10,626 nucleotides of DNA from Alphaproteobacteria bacterium (GTDB taxonomy: Bacteria > Pseudomonadota > Alphaproteobacteria > Caulobacterales > Caulobacteraceae). The notes below the pieces were generated by a model, which did not search any database, had not been told where the DNA came from, and worked only from the letters and a program-made list of their open reading frames with translations. The translations under genes were made by a program, and so were the position numbers. This document shows, one piece after another, positions 6,670 through 10,626 of this stretch (the first letter of the stretch is position 1; every line of letters starts with the position of its first letter). The DNA lies in contig JAHINZ010000018.1 of assembly GCA_018895795.1 (NCBI GenBank), forward strand, positions 1 to 10,626. The letters run 5' to 3'.

Positions 6670-8556
6670 TCAGACCTTGTTCAGCACGGCGCTGACCTTG
6701 GCCGCCAGTTGGTTGACCGTGAACGGCTTGGGCAAGAGGGCCACGCCCGGGTCGATCACGCCGTTATGGACGACGGCGTCGCGGGTGTAGCCGGTGGTGT
6801 ACAGCACCCTGAGCGCGGGTTGCCGGGCCTGGGCCGCGTCGGCCAGCTGGCGGCCGGTCATGCCGGGCATGACGATATCGGTGAACAGCAGGCTCACCGT
6901 CCCCAGCTCGTCCAGCAGGGCCAGGGCCGAAGGGCCGTCGGCGGCGTGGCGGACGGTGTAGCCCAGCGAGCGCAGGGTCTCCACACTGACGCGGCGGACG
7001 TTCTCCTCGTCCTCGACCACCAGGATCAGGCGGTCGGGCGATCCCTGCGCGACAATCGCCGACACCGCGGTCAGGGCCGGGGCGGCGGGGGTGTCCTCGC
7101 CATGGCGGCGTGGCAGGTAAAGCTTGATCGTCGTGCCCTCGCCGGCCTTCGAATAGATCCGGACATGGCCGCCGGACTGCTTGATGAAGCCATGGATCTG
7201 GGAGAGGCCCAGGCCCGTGCCCTTGCCGACCGGCTTGGTGGTGAAGAAGGGATCAAAGGCCTTGGCGATCACCTCGGCGGGCATGCCCGTTCCCGTGTCG
7301 CTGACGCAGATCATCACATACTGGCCGGCCTTGGCTTCCGGGTTTTGGTCGGCGTAGAGATCGTCCAGATGGACGTTGGCGGTCTCGATGGTCAGCCGTC
7401 CGCCGTCCGGCATGGCGTCGCGGGCGTTGACCGCCAGATTGATGATGGCGTTCTCGATCTCGCTGGGATCGACGAAGGCGCGCCACAGGCCGCCCGCCAG
7501 CACGGTCTCGATACGGATCGTCTCGCCCAGGGTGCGCCGCAGCAGTTCCGACATGCCGGCGACGGTCTTGTTGAGATCCAGCACCTGGGGCTCCAGCGGT
7601 TGCTGACGCGAAAAGGCCAGCAGCCGCTTGGTCAGGGCGGCGGCCCGCGCGGCGGCGTCCAGCGCGTGGCCCAGGGCGGTCGCCAGCCGGGCCGGATCGT
7701 CCGCGCGGCGCTGGGCCAGTTCGAGATTGCCGATGATCACCGCCAGCATGTTGTTGAAGTCGTGGGCGATGCCGCCGGTCAGCTGTCCCACCGCTTCGAT
7801 CTTCTGCATCTGGCGGATACGGTCCTCGGCGTTGACGCGCTCGGCCACCTCGTCCTGCAGGCGCCGGGTCGCGGCGAGCGCCTCGCGGTTCGAGCTTTCC
7901 AGCGCGCGGGCCGTCTGGCGGGCGCGGAACAGGCCGACGATCAGAAACGCCAGCACCGACAGCACCAGAGCGATCAGCAGGCTGAACATTCCATAACCGT
8001 AGGCGAGGCTGGCGCGGGACCGGGTCTCGAGCACCCGCGCCTCGGTCTCGCCCATCCGCGCGATCACCGCGCGCAGCTTTTCCATCGTCTGACGGCCGGT
8101 GTCCTGGCGCATCATGGCCATGGCGATCTGGGCCTGGCCGGCGCGGCGCAGAGCGACGCTCTGGTCCAGTTCCAGGAACTTGGCGACGATCAGCGGCCGC
8201 AGGGCGTCCGCGTCGCTGCGCTGCCGGGGGTTGTCGGACAGCAGCGTGGTCAATTGGGCGATCTCGCCGGGAAGGCGCGCCTTGGCGCGGTTATAGGGCG
8301 CCAGATAGGCGGGCCGGCCAGTGAGCAGAAAGCCGCGCTGGCCGGTCTCGGCCTCCTGCATGGTCGACAACACCGACGCCAGGCGACGCTGCACGTCGAG
8401 ACTGTGCCGGACCGCATCCAGCCGGGCTTCGTAGGCCATGGCGGTCCAGAACGTCAGCCCGCCCAGCAGCACCAGCACACCGGCCGCCGCCGCGATCAGG
8501 CGGGGCAGGGACTTGGGCAAGGTCATCGCGCCGCGGGTCGTGGGGTCAGGCATCAT
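6670..8556 (-). CDS. CHASE3 hybrid sensor histidine kinase with C-terminal receiver domain
   Basis: A 628-aa inner-membrane signalling protein. A first membrane helix (about 20-40) leads into a helical periplasmic CHASE3 sensor (about 41-187) containing the family signature EAETGQRGFLLTGRPAYLAPY. A second helix follows (about 188-210), then a coiled coil (about 213-250). The HisKA domain has the phospho-acceptor His265 in GGIAHDFNNML. The ATPase domain shows the N-box NLAVNARDAMP (373-383), G1 box VSDTGTGMP, F box DPFFTTKPVGKGTGLGLS. The receiver domain (about 509-626) has acidic pocket residues E515/D516, phospho-acceptor Asp560 in LLFTDIVMPG, Thr588 and Lys610. All catalytic residues are intact. 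No output domain or response regulator gene is adjacent, so its partner lies elsewhere. Two ATGs are adjacent (8554-8556, 8551-8553); AGAGG is 2 nt from the first and 5 nt from the second, so the second may be used. It follows the acyl-CoA ligase by 73 nt. Confidence 0.95.
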   Translation of the reverse strand: MMPDPTTRGAMTLPKSLPRLIAAAAGVLVLLGGLTFWTAMAYEARLDAVRHSLDVQRRLASVLSTMQEAETGQRGFLLTGRPAYLAPYNRAKARLPGEIAQLTTLLSDNPRQRSDADALRPLIVAKFLELDQSVALRRAGQAQIAMAMMRQDTGRQTMEKLRAVIARMGETEARVLETRSRASLAYGYGMFSLLIALVLSVLAFLIVGLFRARQTARALESSNREALAATRRLQDEVAERVNAEDRIRQMQKIEAVGQLTGGIAHDFNNMLAVIIGNLELAQRRADDPARLATALGHALDAAARAAALTKRLLAFSRQQPLEPQVLDLNKTVAGMSELLRRTLGETIRIETVLAGGLWRAFVDPSEIENAIINLAVNARDAMPDGGRLTIETANVHLDDLYADQNPEAKAGQYVMICVSDTGTGMPAEVIAKAFDPFFTTKPVGKGTGLGLSQIHGFIKQSGGHVRIYSKAGEGTTIKLYLPRRHGEDTPAAPALTAVSAIVAQGSPDRLILVVEDEENVRRVSVETLRSLGYTVRHAADGPSALALLDELGTVSLLFTDIVMPGMTGRQLADAAQARQPALRVLYTTGYTRDAVVHNGVIDPGVALLPKPFTVNQLAAKVSAVLNKV

Positions 8557-8629
8557 GGCCTCTGAATGGCGCGGCCGGTGTCGGCGGTCCGATAGGGCAT
8601 AGGTCCCATGGCCGGGCTTTCGCGGCTGA

Positions 8630-10249
<1,620 letters not shown>

Positions 10250-10562
10250 GCGCGGCGCTCCCTTTATCGTGTTGGGATCAGCCTAGGGCCTGGGGCGGGC
10301 CTTGGGGAAGGGGTGATGGCCCGGTCGCGGCCTGTCCGGCGGACACGGCTTCTCCGCCTCACGCGGAAACCGCTGAAGGGATGGAAAGGGCTGCGGAGCG
10401 TCCGGACGACGTCCGGAAGAAGGAATGGAATTACCGTTTCGACGAAGCCGTTCGCTCCGCGCCATCGTTATCCGTCCGCGTCCCGGCAGGCGGCCCTGTT
10501 GAGGCCTTACCAGAACTCGCCCCGTCCGGTTTCCCGGGGAGGCGAAGGGGGAGGACACGGAG
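10250..10562. other. Gene-free region upstream of the acyl-CoA ligase
   Basis: About 310 bp without a convincing gene. Open frames in it on both strands are Arg/Pro/Ser-rich and have no family-like motif or good ribosome site. It should hold the promoter of the acyl-CoA ligase, but I found no clear -35/-10 pair. It also contains the 3' end of the next minus-strand gene's transcript, a 17-bp interrupted palindrome at 10401-10417, and several GTCCGG words. Local base use (runs of GGGAGG, GTCCG) looks like intergenic repeat-type sequence of this group rather than coding DNA. Confidence 0.5.
10401..10417. repeat. 17-bp interrupted palindrome
   Basis: TCCGGACG and CGTCCGGA, 8-bp perfect arms around a single central A. 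With a 1-nt centre it cannot form a good RNA hairpin as it stands, so a protein-binding dyad is more natural than a terminator, about 150 bp before the acyl-CoA ligase start. Its function is unknown; the high GC makes chance occurrence less unlikely than its length suggests. Confidence 0.4.
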
Positions 10563-10626
10563 TCAGACTTGACCAACACGCGCCTTGATCTCCCACCACG
10601 CCGACGGCGGGCGGGTCTGGCCAGCA
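10563..10626 (-). CDS. C-terminal end of an unrecognised protein
   Basis: Read on the minus strand from the right edge, one frame is open for 20 codons and ends with PPSAWWEIKARVGQV and a TGA at 10563-10565. The aromatic and mixed charged composition (WWEIKARVGQ) looks like a real protein tail, unlike the Arg/Pro-rich frames around it, so I take it as the 3' end of a gene starting beyond the window. The fragment is too short to name a family. It would be transcribed in the same direction as the acyl-CoA ligase, about 310 bp upstream of it. Confidence 0.4.
   Translation of the reverse strand, partial: AGQTRPPSAWWEIKARVGQV

Noticed and set aside
6709..8565. A 618-codon open frame on the + strand opposite the sensor kinase
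   Set aside because: It mirrors the kinase codon phase, as often happens in GC-rich DNA; its translation is His/Gly/Gln/Asp-rich with no domain, while the minus-strand protein has every kinase motif.
10283..10588. Overlapping open frames of about 60-98 codons on both strands
   Set aside because: Arg/Pro-rich or Arg/Ser-rich products with no motif and no convincing ribosome site; treated as non-coding.

Overview
The window is GC-rich chromosomal DNA with tightly packed genes. Protein style points to an alphaproteobacterium of the Caulobacter/Phenylobacterium type: TonB-era outer-membrane barrels, a CHASE3 hybrid histidine kinase with an AHDFNNML H-box, an AlkK-like acyl-CoA ligase and a Caulobacter-style Asd. 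This placement is inference from sequence character, not from a marker gene. No transposase, integrase, tRNA, CRISPR array or phage gene was seen, so the region looks like ordinary core and metabolic chromosome.

Layout. Left edge, + strand: the 3' end of a serine hydrolase (beta-lactamase/esterase family), followed 22 nt later by a 273-aa outer-membrane barrel of the 'transporter' (phenol MetA-like) type; the two probably form one transcript. This unit runs head-on into a minus-strand group, with an 11-bp-arm hairpin in the junction. On the minus strand, in transcription order, come a LysR regulator (5513-4596), asd (4469-3441), rarD (3346-2435) and an uncharacterised 408-aa outer-membrane barrel (2350-1124). 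A strong hairpin plus T-tract follows asd and sits only about 25 nt before the rarD start.

The LysR gene is divergent from an aldo/keto reductase (5609-6610, +). Their 95-bp intergenic region carries three GTGCG half-sites spaced exactly 21 bp apart, the best regulatory signal in the window. The reductase converges on a hybrid sensor kinase (8556-6670, -), with a 10-bp-arm hairpin between them. The kinase lies 73 nt downstream of an acyl-CoA ligase (10249-8630, -). About 310 bp with no convincing gene follow, then the last codons of another minus-strand gene at the right edge.

How the genes work together: Asd makes aspartate semialdehyde for lysine/diaminopimelate, threonine and methionine. 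The LysR/reductase pair is probably a self-contained inducible detoxification or carbonyl-reduction unit. The acyl-CoA ligase activates fatty acids. The rest is envelope (two barrels, an EamA permease) and signalling (kinase). I see no multi-gene novel system here. The most useful leads are the 21-bp-phased operator, the missing catalytic His in the reductase, and the terminator/attenuator between asd and rarD.
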